A stretch of 64,000 nt of DNA from Hyperoodon ampullatus (Eukaryota; Chordata; Mammalia; Artiodactyla; Ziphiidae). A model generated the notes under the pieces. That model was given only the letters and a program-made list of their open reading frames with translations. It was not told the DNA's origin and ran no database searches. The stretch is taken from positions 32,376,788 to 32,440,787 of the forward strand of contig OX457070.1 in assembly GCA_949752795.1 (NCBI GenBank), written 5' to 3'. Positions within the stretch are counted from its first letter, which is position 1. Each line of letters opens with the position of its first letter. Shown one piece after another: positions 25,305 through 35,969 of the stretch. A program made the translations under genes and the position numbers.

Positions 25305-25380
25305 AGAGGTTTAGAGTTGAAAAGGAACTTAGAGATCATTTGATCCATGTTTATTGGCCTAAGCTCAAAAAGCTAGATTT
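25305..25380 (+). repeat. CR1/L3-like LINE 3' fragment
   Basis: 'gagttgaaaaggaacttaga' followed by 'gatcatttgatccatg' is the same signature as at 6735 and 20115. Confidence 0.45.
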
Positions 25381-26334
25381 GTGCAGAATCCTCCGGGTAT
25401 CATTAATCGGAAGGAAATCCACTGTGTTGGAATAGAAAAATGCATTAGGATACATAGTAAGTATTTAAATGTATTTGGTTAGAGGATCTGTAAAGGAATA
25501 ATTACATGGTTCTATTTAACTAAGTTAGTGGAAACAGAATATACTACATTGATGGCTCTTGGGGAAGAAAACTAAGGCATGAAATATAACTTGGCGTTTC
25601 AATAGGATATATGTTTATAAACTAGCCTCTCCTTCGATTGTGTGTGTGAGTGTGTCTGTCTGTCTGTCTGTCCTTCCCTTCCTGTCTCTCCTGTCTTTTG
25701 ATGCCTCAAGCACAGGCTTAGCCAGCCAGCTTCAGCCATGGGCTAACTTGGCCTTCCAGAGCCTTCATCCAAAGCAAAGGCTCCTGAATTCCTTCACCTG
25801 GACTTCGTCACAACCTCGACAATTCTTTCATGAGTCTCTCCCCTTCCATGACTTCTTTTGAATGAGACACTTTTTTTTCCTTCCTAGGGCTCAGGCAGGC
25901 AAGGAGTGAAAAAATGTATCCTAGCCATCTATGTTTTCTCACAGAACAATATGGGCACATGCTTTCTCTCGTGATTTGCCCTGAAACACTGGAGGCTTAA
26001 AAATTTCCTCACAATTGGCAAAATTGTAATTGGTGGGTTAAGTTTGGTGTGAATGATAAAAGTCAAGTTTGTCTTAGAAGCTTTCCCACTACCCCAGCAC
26101 CTCTTCCTCTTCCCTGGAGTGTTAACCCATCCGGGCAATATCAATGGTCAATGAATCCCTGCTCGAGTATTGAGAACGGCTTTGGGTAAGACCCTGTGGA
26201 TGATTTACATTTTGAAAGGTGACTCTTAAAGGTCAAAAAGTCATTAAGAACCATGTAAATTAAGCTCTCAAGTGGAATGGCAGGCAGCAGAATAGTTACC
26301 TTTTAGGCTCTTCTTATCCTTCTTGGTGCATCTT
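25381..26334. other. Single-copy DNA, nothing recognised
   Basis: No repeat or gene recognised, apart from a short TGTC run near 25640-25675. Confidence 0.5.
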
Positions 26335-26349
26335 CAAATGTTATAATTT

Positions 26350-26549
26350 TTTTTTTTGCGGTACGTGGGCCTCTCACTGCTGTGGCCTCTCCCGTTGTGG
26401 AGCACAGGCTCCGGATGCGCAGGCTCAGCGGCCATGGCTCACGGGCCCAGCCTCTCCGCGGCATGTGGGATCCTCCCGGACCGGGGCACGAACCCGTGTC
26501 CCCTGCATCGGCAGGTGGACTCTCAACCACTGCGCCACCAGGGAAGCCC
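26350..26549 (-). mobile_element. Short CHR SINE
   Basis: Minus-strand short form with a short A-tail. A 15-bp perfect duplication CAAATGTTATAATTT lies at 26335-26349 and 26550-26564. Confidence 0.95.
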
Positions 26550-26567
26550 CAAATGTTATAATTTATG

Positions 26568-26822
26568 GTTAACGTTCACTGAGCGCTTACCGCATGTCAA
26601 GCACTGTTTGAAGGCTTTGCATGTAGTAACTCATTTAACCTTCACAACAAACCTGGCAGGGAGTTACCATTATTACTCTCATTTTAATGATAAGGAAAGG
26701 CACAGAGAGGTCAAATTACTTCTCCTGGGTCACACAGGGTAACTAGAAGAGCCTGGATCGAATTCTAGGTATTATGACCACAGAGCCATGTACATAATCA
26801 CTAGACTCTACTGCCTCTGAAG
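26568..26822 (-). repeat. MIR, nearly full length
   Basis: The complement of the whole MIR is readable: 'gagcgcttaccgcatgtcaa', 'taactcatttaaccttcaca', 'aggcacagagaggtcaaatt', 'gggtcacacagggtaactag' and a final 'actagactctactgcctct'. Confidence 0.9.
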
Positions 26823-27923
26823 TCATACCTTGGCTGGCTTGGAGGGCTGATTCATCTTTTCTTTCTTATAAGAAAACTGTTTACTTCAGTGAGTTTTTAC
26901 TTTGCCTCCATTTCAGATCCCTAATTATGTGTCTAGTAACCCATAACAAAAATCGACTTTCTTTTTCTTAATTCATTGTACTTTTTCATGACATATTTTG
27001 GGACTCATCATTCCTCCACCCTTGAGCCCAAACTCTGTGGATTATCCACCCAAAGACATGTTCCCGTTTGTTCCCCATCTGGCTGAAATTCCTTTTGAAG
27101 ATGGAAGTTTAGGCTTCAAAGAAATCCTTGAACGTGTACCTTAGTGAATCTACCCATCTCTTCCTGCCAACCATATTTTACTCCTTTAATCTTACTCAGG
27201 TCCCCCAGCTACTCCCTTATCTCCACAAACCTCTCCTGAAGAAAGAACTTAGCCTGAAGCTAACCAGCCCCATAAAGGAAATGGGTAGGCTTCTGAGTGG
27301 ACAGCTCATGTTGGTTTTCTTCACAGCCCTGCAAAACAGGCAGAGTGAAAGCCCATCCACCACCATTCTGCTGATGGATTGAGGAAGAAGGAGCTTGTCA
27401 CAAACAGAATTAGCGCTAAGTAATTTTCCCTTTCTTTATGTAAACAACTGCCTTTTAATATACAACAACCCTCGAGGTATTCAGGTTACAGGCTTATTTT
27501 AAGATCTTTTGTTTACCTTTTGATCTTCATAGGTCATTGACATCCCATTTAGCCCTGGTGACCCTGTTTATACAATTTTGATATAAATTAAAAAGTCTTC
27601 TTGGAGATAACATTAACATTCTTGATCTCAGTCTACCACATAAGCAAACAATAGCCTTTGCTCAGCCCTGTATATAATTGTTCAAAAGCTTCAATGCAGA
27701 CTCCAATATTCAGAGAAAATCTGACCAAATTTGCTTTCCAAATTTTTATTCTAAGCAGGATAAGACCAATGTTTATGTAAACTTCAAGGAAATATCTTAT
27801 GGGACCTTTGGTAGCATGGAGTCATAATTCTAATAAAACACCGGATAGAGTATTTTAGGTTTTAATTAACAAGAAGAGGCAGATTACTTATAGAAACACT
27901 AGGGATCTATTTCTCTACCTTAG
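26823..27923. other. Single-copy DNA, nothing recognised
   Basis: No repeat or gene recognised over about 1.1 kb. Confidence 0.5.
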
Positions 27924-27933
27924 CCTGAATTTA

Positions 27934-28326
27934 TTTTTTTAGTATATTTTATTTTATTTAAGGCATTTATTTATTTATTTATTTATTTATATTTTTTGGC
28001 TGTGTCGGGTCTTAGTTGCGACACTCGAGATCTTCGTTGCAGCTTGCGGGCTTTTTCGTTGTGACGCGCCGGCTCTTTGTTGCAGCGCATGGGTTTCTCT
28101 CTAGTTGTGGCCCAGGGGTTCCAGAGCACGTGGGCTCTGTAGTTGTGGTACACCGGCTCCAGAGTGTGTGTGCTCTGTAGTTAGCGGCACGCAGGCTCTC
28201 TAGTTGAGGCGTGCAGGCTTAGTTGTCCCGCAGCATGTGGGATTTTAGTTCCCCGACCAGGGATCGAACCCACGTCCCCTGCATTGGGAGGCGGATTCTT
28301 TACCACTGGACCACCAGGGAAGTCCA
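27934..28326 (-). mobile_element. Long CHR SINE, older variant
   Basis: Minus strand. The head is GGACTTCCCTGGTGGTCCAG and the B box GGTTCGATCCC. The body is rich in 'GCTCTGTAGTTG'-type modules when read on the plus strand. The tail is an (ATTT)n run at 27961-27995. The duplication CCTGAATTTA lies at 27924-27933 and 28327-28336. Confidence 0.9.
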
Positions 28327-28429
28327 CCTGAATTTAAAATGTACTGTTTGTTCACTTAAAACTCAGAAGGTAGTGTTCCTCCTAAGCTTTTTGATTCTCT
28401 ACCAGGGATTGATTGGAGTAACATTTTTA

Positions 28430-28647
28430 TTTATTTATTTATTTATTTATTTTTTGCGGTACACGGGCCTCTCACTGCTGTGGCCTCTCCCGTTGTGAAG
28501 CACAGGCTCCAGACGCGCAGGCTCAGCGGCCATGGCTCACGGGCCCAGCCACTCCGTGGCATGTGGGATCTTCCCGGACCGGGACACGAACCCGTGTGCC
28601 CTGCATCGGCAGGCAGACTCTCAACCACTGCGCCACCAGGGAAGCCG
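28430..28647 (-). mobile_element. Short CHR SINE
   Basis: Minus-strand short form with an (ATTT)n tail. A 16-bp perfect duplication TGGAGTAACATTTTTA lies at 28414-28429 and 28648-28663. It lies about 100 bases beyond the older SINE, in the same orientation. Confidence 0.95.
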
Positions 28648-29148
28648 TGGAGTAACATTTTTAGAATTGGCTTTTTTACTCTATTTTTTAAGGAGGGAAG
28701 CTCTCAGTTTCCATACTGAAAAAAAAACATTTTGATAACTGCTCCTTTATAAAAGCATATTAGTCTTGTGAATAATTGCAACTATTTTAAAAGCCATATT
28801 TCTGATAGCTCTCTCTGCTCCTGTTAGTTCATCCCTTATGAGTACACACTTGAACTAAACCCTCATCCTATTTTTAATGAAAAACTGTTATATTCCTGGG
28901 CAAAGAATCTAATCTTGCAATACAGATAAATTAAAAGGCTTATATTATCTCTTTCTTTAGAAGTTTATCCTGAGGAAATAATTGGGCAAGTTTACAAGAA
29001 AGAGATGTACAGGGCGTTGATTTCAGCATAATCTATAAATGTAAAAAAAATGGAAACAAACTAAATGTACACCAGTAAAAGGCTATTGAGAAACATAGGG
29101 TACATAAAAACAATTGCATACTTTGCAGCCATTAAAAATGATGACGTA

Positions 29149-29354
29149 GGGCTTCACTGGTGGCGCAGTGGTTGAGAGTCCGCCTGCCGATGCAGGGGAC
29201 ACGGGTTCGTGCCCCAGTCTGGGAGGATCCCACGTGCCACGGAGCGGCTGGGCCCGTGAGCCGTGGCCGCTGAGCCTGCGTGTCCGGAGCCTGTGCTCCA
29301 TGGCGGGAGAGGCCACAGCAGTGAGAGGCCTGCGTACCGCAAAAAAAAAAAAAA
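29149..29354 (+). mobile_element. Short CHR SINE
   Basis: Short form. The head has CTTCACTGG in place of CTTCCCTGG. The duplication AAAAATGATGACGT at 29134-29147 is repeated, one base different, as AAAAATGATGACAT ending at 29368. It sits directly upstream of a long CHR element. Confidence 0.9.
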
Positions 29355-29368
29355 AAAAATGATGACAT

Positions 29369-29722
29369 GGGGGCTTCCCTGGTGGCGTAGTGGTTGAGAG
29401 TCCGCCTCCCAATGCAGGGGACATAGGTTCGAGCCCTGGTTCAGGATGATTCCACATGCTGTGGAGCAACTAAGCCCGTGCGCCACAACTACTGAGCCTG
29501 TGCTCTAGAGCCTGTGAGCCACAACTACTTAGCCTGGGCTCTAGAGCCTGTGAGCCACAACTACTGAGCCTGTGTTCTAGAGCCCGTGCTCCGCAATAAG
29601 AGAAGCCACCACAATGAGAAGCCCGCGCACCACAACAAAGGGTAGCCCGGCTCACCGCAACTAGAGAAAGCCCAGGCACAGCAACGAAGATCCAATGCAA
29701 CCAAAAAAAAAAAAAGAAAAGA
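29369..29722 (+). mobile_element. Long CHR SINE with triplicated 36-bp module
   Basis: The head is GGGGCTTCCCTGGTGGCGTAG and the B box GGTTCGAGCCC. The body carries three tandem 36-bp units at 29482-29517, 29518-29553 and 29554-29589, each starting GCCACAACTACT. It ends 'ATCCAATGCAACC' plus an A-rich tail. No convincing duplication of its own. Confidence 0.9.
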
Positions 29723-29944
29723 AAAAATAGTTGTTACATTTTGTTAATGGCTAAATATGCTGTTTTAACTATTATTCTCTTTATTATTGATATGACAGTT
29801 AAACATGGTGTCATGTTTATATTTATATAATAATAATGATGTAATAAGTTTTGTCACAGACTTACCCAATCTTTGCATTTTTTCCTTTGTTAAATTGCCT
29901 TTTTAAATACTTTGCCTGTATTTCTATTAATGTGTGCCTAATAT

Positions 29945-30420
29945 TGGTTGAGAATTCTGTTTGGCTGTGAAAAACACAAACCTGGAAACAGTGGCTTAAA
30001 CAAATTGGAGGTTTTCTTTATTCTCACAGAGTGAAGAGTCCAGACGTCAGAAATCCAGGATGGGTACAGTGGCTCCATGATGCCAGTGGAGAAATGGCTT
30101 CCTTGTCTCTTTCCACCCAATCATCTTTAGCATGTTCTTGTCACCCTTGGGGTCCCAGGATGGCTGCTTTGCTTCCAGCATCTCTGTTTGAGGCAGGGAG
30201 GAGTGAAAAAGCAAAGGATAAAATGTATTTACCAGTTAGGACTGTTCTCACCCCCTGCTCACACATCCACATATTTTAAGGAGCCTTCTTGGAAGTCTCA
30301 ACCAAAAACTTCCTCTTTTTTTTTTTTTTTTTTTCCAGTGGCCAGAGCTAGGTCAGATGATCACTTCTATCAAGGAATTCAGCAGCATTTGTTTAATGTT
30401 CCCCCATAACTTATGTAAGC
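29945..30420 (+). repeat. Decayed interspersed repeat of unnamed family
   Basis: Contains 'aacagtggcttaaacaaatt', 'aatccaggatgggtacagtg', 'aaggagccttcttggaagtc' and 'ggccagagctaggtcagatg'. The copy at 51350-51960 shares the last module, and both lie in plus orientation. It holds an 18-20 base T run near 30315-30335. Confidence 0.45.
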
Positions 30421-30850
30421 CTGCAGTCAAATCTACCTCAAATTATTAGCACCTGGTGAGAAATGTCCTTCCCATTCTAACACCCAGTTCATCATGTCTT
30501 ATTTGTAATTCACTTGATGATTCTGATACATTGTTATAAATACTACATGTGATTAAGTCTTTACACTGAAACTTCATTCTTATAATAACGGCAGAAAATG
30601 TGGATTGCATACTGTGTTCCTGATACAGATGCGTGGATCCAGACCAAGCAGGTGTGGTGCTAGCCTGAGATGATAAATCACCAGCCTCAAATGTCTTTAC
30701 ATTGGGAAACATGATGTCATTAATGCTTTTCTTGCACCATTGGGTCTAACTTAGTTTTCTAGCCAATGGAATGGGAAAATATTTGTGAATTCACTGTTAT
30801 TGAACAGTGACAATAGGAACTATTTTATCAGAAAACAAAATCAATGTTCT
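30421..30850. other. Single-copy DNA, nothing recognised
   Basis: No recognisable feature. Confidence 0.5.
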
Positions 30851-30852
30851 AG

Positions 30853-31072
30853 TCCAGGCATTGGCAAATTTTTGGAAAGAGCCAGATGGTAAATATTTCA
30901 GGTTTTGCTGGTCATAGGATCTCAGTTGCAACTACTCCCCCCTGCCTTTGTAGCAGCCCTAGACAGAACATAAACAAATGGGCGTGGCTGTGTTCCAATC
31001 ACGCTTTACTTACAAAAGTAGTTGGTTTGCATGATTTGGCCCCTGGGTTGTAGTTTTCCAACTTCTGTATAG
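30853..31072 (-). mobile_element. MER5A-type hAT-Charlie DNA transposon remnant
   Basis: Terminal 'caggcattggcaaattttt' pairs with the inverted end 'gttttccaacttctg'. Internal words 'gatggtaaatatttcaggtt' and 'aatgggcgtggctgtgttcc' are the complement of MER5A. Non-coding relic. Confidence 0.85.
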
Positions 31073-32660
31073 TCAGACATTTCATTCCCTCACAACTGGT
31101 ATTTCTTATTTGAAAGATGGATATTAGTGCTATCCTGGAATATATTAAACAAGTGCTCCTATTATTGGTACTTTAAGACTTTGACTTCAATGCCTTAAGG
31201 TTAAATTGGAAAACCCTTTGAAAATTCTTTGAAGAATCATGATGTAAACGTGGAGTTGTTTGTGAGGATAGGTTATGTCAATCTCAAACAAAAAGTTAGT
31301 GTCTCAAAACTTCTTTGATATTAGTGGCTTATAACTTTCTTCCTAAACAAAAATTTCTACCTTCTGCCAGAGAGCTGGACTCAGCACTTAATTCCAGTGG
31401 GGGTCCAGGCTTCGATAGAGGGAAGCATATGGGTACCATACATTTGGTAGAGTATGTCTCTATGTAATCACAAAAATTGAATACCTCCAGAGCTCTAAAT
31501 TACAAATTTGGCTGTTCTGCTTTAATGCACAGTTTCTATAATACATCACAAAGGTGGCAAATGCAAGACTCATCCTCAGTATCATTGTTTCATGCTTTAG
31601 TAAATCAGGATGACTGACTTTTGCTTTTGTTTTGATAGATTCTCTCATGACCTGTGTGTCAATCGCTGATTTGTTATTAATCATATTTCCAAGCTAAATA
31701 TAATCTTGGGGGGTAGATTTTATATATATGTCAAAATATATGTATATTTTGAGGGGGTAGGTAATATACATATGCATGTATGTATACATATGTGTACATA
31801 TATACTTAATATACACATATGCATATTTTAAATATACATATATATATATATTCTTTAAAATCAGTCTTTTACAGACTCCCAAATATCCATGAATATTTAT
31901 TCCTGCCAAATTTCAATGCTTTCAGTGCTTAAAGGAGGTTGGATTTCATACTTTGAAAAATTTCCCAGTCTGTGATAGGTCTTTTGTTGTTATTGTTCCT
32001 GTATTTTGTTTGTTTTTATACTCTTGGAAGGCACTTTGTTATTCTTTGGTGGTTGGCTTATTTTTGGAGACATTCCCAAAGTAACTGGAGATAACATATA
32101 ATGAGTAAGGTAGATGTTCAAGTTGGGGATGTATCTTTGTTCAAAAATAAGATGTCATGTTAAAGTAACGGGACTGATCTTTTTGTCATGTCATACGATA
32201 TGCAGCTTTAAAGAAATTTTTTGAATGTATTAAGCAGTGGAAACATTACTGAAATATGTACTGTCTCCTCAGATTAAGTTTTGAAGGACAACTTTCATTT
32301 GGTTATGGAAACTAAGATCCATTTTAAAAGTCTTACTACTCTATATTCATACCTTGTAAAAAATATGCCTCTTCGGAGGATAATTTGGATGAATATAAGG
32401 AGCTGTCAACAGGTCTGTAATATGTGTCTCTTTCAAGAAATCTATGGATGCTTTGCTGCTAATTTCCCAAACTCTCACCAGCCCAACCTGATGAGATTTA
32501 ATGATAGGAGTTTCCCTCTTGAGTACCTTCTACTGTCCTTTGTGGGTGGTATTCTGGGGTGACCAGTGAAGGGGCAAGAAAAGTAATTCTTTACTCGTTT
32601 CATGATGGAGCCATGTGTTGGAAGAGAGGAAGCTGGAGGCTCCTGGAGAGAATAGAGGCA
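31073..32660. other. Single-copy DNA with a TA-rich patch
   Basis: Apart from alternating TATA/CATA sequence at 31715-31855, no repeat or gene is recognised. Confidence 0.45.
31715..31855. repeat. TATG/TACA low-complexity tract
   Basis: Imperfect alternating purine-pyrimidine sequence (ATATAC, ATATGT, GTATAC units). Confidence 0.8.
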
Positions 32661-32663
32661 TAG

Positions 32664-32706
32664 TTAAGAGAGAGAGAGACAGAGAGAGAGACAGAGAGAG
32701 AGGAGA
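32664..32706. repeat. (GA)n microsatellite
   Basis: GA units interrupted by two GACA steps. Confidence 0.95.
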
Positions 32707-32871
32707 GAAGTATTCAAAGGGACAATACTTGGGATTCTTTTGATTTAAAATACGTTTAACTTGAGGAAGATAAAGTCTGTGTTAACAACAGAAACAGAAG
32801 CAACCATGAATAAGTTTAAATTGAGACGATGGGGCATGTCTTTCTTTTTCTCTCTCCTAAAATACTCATGG

Positions 32872-32998
32872 GGGAATTCCCTGGTTGTCCAGTGGTTAAG
32901 ACACGGGCTTTCACTGACAAGGGCCCCGGTTTGATCCCTGGTAGTGAACTAAGATTCCACAAGCCGCTCAGTGTGGCCAAAAAATAAATAAATAAAAC
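32872..32998 (+). mobile_element. Old short tRNA-derived SINE
   Basis: The head GGAATTCCCTGGTTGTCCAG, the B-box-like GGTTTGATCCC, the end 'GTGTGGCCAAAAAATAAATA'. This looks like the older CHR variant with 'TCCAGTGGTTAAG'. Confidence 0.85.
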
Positions 32999-33029
32999 CT
33001 TTTAAAAAAATATGCATGTGCCACACCTA

Positions 33030-33480
33030 CCCCCCCACAAACATTAAAATTTATTGTTTATTTTCTAATTGCAAAAGAAATACATACTTATGAGAAACAC
33101 TTTTAAAACAAAGTAAAGTGAAAAAAAAAAACTACCCATCACCGATCACACAGAGATATTAATGGTAAGCTTGAATGTGTGTGTTTCCCCAATTATCTCC
33201 TTTTTCCTCTTTCCTTCCTCCCCTTCTCTTTTTTCTTCCTTTTTAACACTTCTATTGATTGCTTCTTTTTTAAAAAAGGGGATCTATCACATTAAATATG
33301 ATGTTTCATAAATTGCCACTTCTTATAGCAATATATCTAAATATATCCGACTATATCTCTTTGTCAATGTGTTTTTCCCAACATAATTTAAAAAAAATTT
33401 AGCTAGATCTATTTTTTCCAATTATAAATGCAATACATATTTATTGCAAAATAATTTAGACAATATACAAAAACAAAGGT
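33030..33480 (+). repeat. Old L1M-type LINE fragment (left flank of the full-length L1)
   Basis: 'aattataaatgcaatacata' and similar AT-rich words resemble an L1M 3'UTR. The sequence appears to resume at 41118 with 'tcaaaatcatctttaatact', so the full-length L1 landed in it. Confidence 0.4.
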
Positions 33481-33488
33481 CAAGAGGG

Positions 33489-33498
33489 AAGATGGCGG
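33489..33498 (+). promoter_or_regulatory. YY1-type site at the L1 start
   Basis: AAGATGGCGG is an exact complement of the YY1 core CCGCCATCTT. In human L1 a YY1 site near base 15 sets the transcription start, and the position here, about 10 bases into the element, is comparable. The role in this L1 is inferred. Confidence 0.65.
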
Positions 33499-33739
33499 AA
33501 GAGTAAGACGCGGAGATCACCTTCCTCCCCACAGATACATCAGAAATTCATCTACACGTGGAACAACTCCTACAGAACACCTACTGAACGCTGACAGAAG
33601 ACCTCAGACCCCCCAAAAGGCAAGAAACTCCCCACATACCTGGATAGGGCAAAAGAAAAAAGAATAAACAGAGACAAAAGGATAGGGACGGGACCTGCAC
33701 CAGTGGGAGGGAGCCGTGAAGGAGGAAAGGTTTCCACAC

Positions 33740-34610
33740 ACTACAAGCCCCTTCGCGGGCGGAGACTGCAGGTGGCGGAGGGGGAAAGCTTCGGAGTAGC
33801 GGAGGAGAGCACAGCAACAGGGGTGTGGAGGGCAAGGCGGAGAGATTCCCGCACAGAGGATCGGAGCCCTCAGGCACACACCAGCCCGAGAGGCTTGTCT
33901 GCTCGGCCGCCGGGGCGGGCGGGGCTGGGAGCTGAGGCTCGGGTATCGGGTTTCAGTCGGAGCGCAGGGAGAGGACTGGGGCTGGCGGCAGGAAGAGAGC
34001 CTGAAGGGGTTAGTGCACCACAGCTAGCCCGGAGGGAGTCCGGGGAAAGGGTCTGGAGCTGCCGAAGAGGCAAGAGACTTTTTCTTCCCTTTTGTTTCCT
34101 GGTGCGCGAGGAGAGGGCATTAAGAGGGCTGCTTGGGGAAGCGCCGGAGACGGGCGCGAGCCGCGGCTAAAGGCGCAGACCCCGGAGACGGGCGTGGGAC
34201 GCTGGGGCTGCTGCTGCCGCTGCCGCGGGGCCTGTGTGCGAGCGCGGGTCACTGTCCGCCCCGCCTTCCGGGGGGCCTGTGCACCCCGCCACTGCCGGGG
34301 TCCCGGGACCCGGGGACGGCTTTCCCGGGAAAGCGCACGGAGCGCCTCGGTCTGGTACAACGTCACGCCGGCCTCTGCCGCCGCAGGCCCGCCCCACACT
34401 GCGCGCCCCTCCCTCCCCTCTGCCTGAGTGAGCCAGAGCCCCCGAATCAGCGGCTCCTTTAAACCCGTCCTGTCTGAGCGAAGAACGGATGCCCTCCGGC
34501 GACCTACGCGCAGAGGCGGGGCCAGGTCCACGGCTGAGACCCGGGAGCTGTGAGAGCAGAGAAGAGACAGGGAAATCTCTCTGTGCAGCCTCGGAGGCAG
34601 CGGATTAAAG
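33740..34610 (+). promoter_or_regulatory. CpG-rich L1 5'UTR promoter region
   Basis: This stretch is far richer in G, C and CpG (for example GCGCCGGAGACGGGCGCGAG at 34140-34159) than the AT-rich surroundings. It lies between the YY1-type site and the repeat array and probably holds the internal pol II promoter. In germ line and soma it would be a methylation target. Retained CpGs argue that the insertion is not ancient. Confidence 0.7.
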
Positions 34611-34663
34611 CTCCACGGTCCACTTGATGTGCCCTGCGTCTGTGGAGTGCATGAATGGACAGT

Positions 34664-34888
34664 GAATCATCCCAAATTGAGGAAGTGGACTTTGAGGACA
34701 AGATTTCAGAATTTCCCCCCTTTTCCTCTTTTTACAACGAATCATCCCAAATTAAGGAGGTGGACTTAGAGAGCAAGATTTCAGACTTCTCGCCCTTTTC
34801 CTCTTTTTACAACGAATTATCCCAAATTGAGGAGGTGGACTTGGAGAGCAAGATTTTTGATTTTTCCCCCTGCTCTCTTTTTGTGAAT
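34664..34888 (+). repeat. Three 75-bp tandem repeats in the L1 5'UTR
   Basis: Units at 34664-34738, 34739-34813 and 34814-34888, each exactly 75 bp and starting GAATCATCC or GAATTATCC. Because 75 is a multiple of three, the frame from an ATG at 34655 stays open through all three, giving a 25-residue period with SQIEEVDLE-like units. Whether it is translated is unknown. Confidence 0.95.
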
Positions 34889-35040
34889 GTGTATGTGTAT
34901 TCTTCTGTGTAAGATTCTCTCTGTATAGCTTTGCTTCCACCATATGTCCCAGGGTTCTATCTGTCCGTTTTTTTTTTCAATAATTACTTTTTAATTTTAA
35001 TAACGCTACTATATTTCATACTTTATTCTATTTTACTTTA

Positions 35041-35464
35041 CCTGCTCTTTCTTTTTTTCCTACCTTCCCTTCCTCCCTCCCTCCCTCCGCCCCTCCTTTC
35101 CTTCTTTCTCTCTTTCTTTCCTTCCTCCCTCCCTCCCTCCCTCCCTGCTTCCTTTCACTCTTTCTTTTTCTTTCCTCCCTCCCTCCCTCCCTCCCTCCTG
35201 TCTGTCTTTCTTTCCTTCCTCCCTCCCTCCCACCCTTCTTCATTTCACTCTTTCTTTTTCTTTCCTTCCTCCCTCCCTCCCTCCTTTCTTTCTTTCCTTC
35301 CTCCCTCCCTTCTTCCATTCACTCTTCCTTTTTCTTTCATTCCTCCCTCCTTTCTTTCTTTCCATCCTTCCTCCCTCCTTTCTTTCTTTCTTCCTTCCAT
35401 CCTTTCTTTCTCTCTCTCTTTCTTTCCTCTACTAATTCTTTTTTTCTACTTTTTCTCCCTTTTA
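35041..35464 (+). repeat. Pyrimidine tract (CCTT/CCCT/CTTT)n in the L1 5'UTR
   Basis: Over 400 bases almost purely C and T on the plus strand, in CCTT, CCCT and TTTC units. The long open frames through it on both strands encode only low-complexity S/L/P/F or R/K/E/G runs and are not genes. Confidence 0.95.
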
Positions 35465-35969
35465 TTCTGAGCCGGGTAGATGAAAGGCTCTTGGTGCTGC
35501 AGCCAGGAGTCAGTGCTGTGCCTCTGAAATGGGAGAGCCAACTTCAGGACACGGGTCCACAAGAGACCTCCCAGCTCCACATAATATCAAGCAGCGAAAA
35601 TCTCCCAGAGATCTCCATCTCAACACCAGCACCCAGCTTCAGTCAACGACCAGCAAGCTACAGTGCTGGTCACCCTATGCCAAGCAACTAGCAAGGCAGG
35701 AACACAATGCCACCCATTAGCAGAGAGGCTGCCTAAAAACATAATAAGGCCACAGGCACCCCAAAACACACCACCAGACGTGGACCTGTCCACCAGAAAG
35801 ACAAGATCGAGCCTCAACCACCAGAACACAGGCACTAGTCCCCCCCACCAGGAAGCCTACACAACCTACTAAAAAAACCTTAGCCACTGGGGACAGACAC
35901 CAAAAACAACGGGAACTACGATTCTGCAGCCTGCAAAAAGGAGACCCCAAACACAGTAAGATAAGCAAA

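Larger units (their letters stand above)
28890..29940 (+). repeat. Old L1M-type LINE 3' fragment, split by two SINEs
   Basis: 'gtacaccagtaaaaggctat' and 'gcagccattaaaaatgatga' come from the ORF2 end. After the SINEs at 29149-29715, 'agttgttacattttgttaat' continues the 3'UTR. Confidence 0.5.

Noticed and set aside
29482..29589. Regular 36-bp units resembling a CRISPR-like repeat
   Set aside because: There are no unique spacers; the units are directly abutting parts of a SINE in a mammalian genome.
33703..34170. 155-codon plus-strand frame in the L1 5'UTR
   Set aside because: It lies in CpG-rich sequence where stop codons are rare, has no recognisable domain, and is not part of the known L1 coding plan.
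34931..35470. 179-codon S/L/P/F-rich frame, and its K/R/E/G-rich complement
   Set aside because: Both are translations of the simple pyrimidine tract and have no protein character.
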